Shown here piece by piece: positions 63,840-64,000 of a stretch of DNA of 64,000 nucleotides (position 1 is its first letter; the number at the start of each line of letters is the position of its first letter). A program made the position numbers and the translations under genes. The DNA is from Trichormus variabilis 0441 (lineage in GTDB: Bacteria > Cyanobacteriota > Cyanobacteriia > Cyanobacteriales > Nostocaceae). The stretch is taken from assembly GCF_009856605.1 (NCBI RefSeq), contig NZ_CP047242.1, positions 370,001 to 434,000 of the forward strand. The letters are read 5' to 3'. A model generated the notes under the pieces. That model saw only the letters and a list, made by a program, of their open reading frames with translations, was not told the origin of the DNA and made no database searches.

Positions 63840-64000
63840 AGTCTTTTTTGACCTCTCCCCCAACCCCTCTCTCTTGAAAAGTTCTGATCGCCGGAAGCCG
63901 GCGCTCAGACTTTTCGCTCCGACGCAGAGAGGGGAGTAAAGACCATGACATATTGACGAACAATAAAGGTTCTGAAGCCTCTCTCCTTGCAGGGGAGAGT
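63840..64000. repeat. dispersed repeat with CCTCTCCCCCAACCCC and hairpin
   Basis: CCTCTCCCCCAACCCCTCTC and the complementary GAGAGGGGAG flank TCGCCGGAAGCCGGCG. The block resembles 52975-53055 and ends the window. No gene seen. Confidence 0.6.

Noticed and set aside
63715..63963. 82-codon minus-strand frame at the right edge
   Set aside because: It runs through dispersed repeat sequence and antisense to petL; no family is recognisable.

Overview
The window is chromosomal DNA of a filamentous, heterocyst-forming cyanobacterium close to Anabaena/Nostoc/Trichormus. The cyanobacterial 16S and spacer, the petL gene, the urtABCDE urea transporter, a HetP-family gene, the very frequent octamer GCGATCGC (HIP1) and abundant short tandem repeats (GGGGACT-type, TTTTGAA-type, TCATTAG-type) all point there. 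From memory, the neighbourhood of urt genes and a HetP paralogue resembles the all1951-asl1930 region of Anabaena PCC 7120; I could not check this.

Layout. 1-2.3 kb: start of an rRNA operon read leftwards (16S, tRNA-Ile, tRNA-Ala, first bases of 23S) with its promoter and boxA signals. 2.3-12 kb: glyQ, a DUF4079 membrane protein, comEC, a ROK sugar kinase, a sucrase/ferredoxin-like protein, a secreted protein and an ABC exporter. 12.3-17.7 kb: a sensory operon (GAF/PAS histidine kinase, CheY-like regulator, hybrid kinase). 18-32.5 kb: hisG, an OmpR-type regulator, clpC, a lipoate ligase-like protein, phoH, rpsU (too short for usual ORF cut-offs), a KH protein-rpsP-ffh group, and an overlapping DNA methyltransferase/nuclease pair that looks like a restriction-modification system. 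32.6-38 kb: the urea ABC transporter urtABCDE behind an NtcA-type promoter. 38-45 kb: aminopeptidase P, PhzF-like, DUF4332, TetR and two M16 peptidases.

The standout is 45.3-61 kb, a peptide natural-product (RiPP) locus. Five almost identical tandem genes encode 78-80-residue precursors with a double-glycine leader, and a sixth is divergent. They are followed by an aminoglycoside-phosphotransferase-like kinase and a HopA1-family protein, the enzyme pair known from class V lanthipeptide and thioamitide pathways. Next come a HetP-family protein, a parvulin isomerase, an HlyD adaptor, a C39-peptidase ABC exporter with an N-terminal cyclic-nucleotide-binding-like domain (HetC-like), a helix-turn-helix protein and a second parvulin. 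None of the precursor cores contains cysteine, so lanthionine rings cannot form within them. A linear dehydrated peptide, or an unmodified bacteriocin, is more likely. The likely division of labour is: kinase and HopA1 protein dehydrate Ser/Thr; C39-ABC cuts after GG and exports with HlyD; parvulins help folding; HetP/HetC-like parts hint at a link to cell differentiation. 61.7-64 kb: aroB, a Uma2-type nuclease and petL.

Several families of short palindromic, MITE-like elements and heptamer repeats fill the intergenic spaces. Two of the repeats have entered coding sequence: one inside the ATPase domain of a histidine kinase, one in the linker of the exporter.
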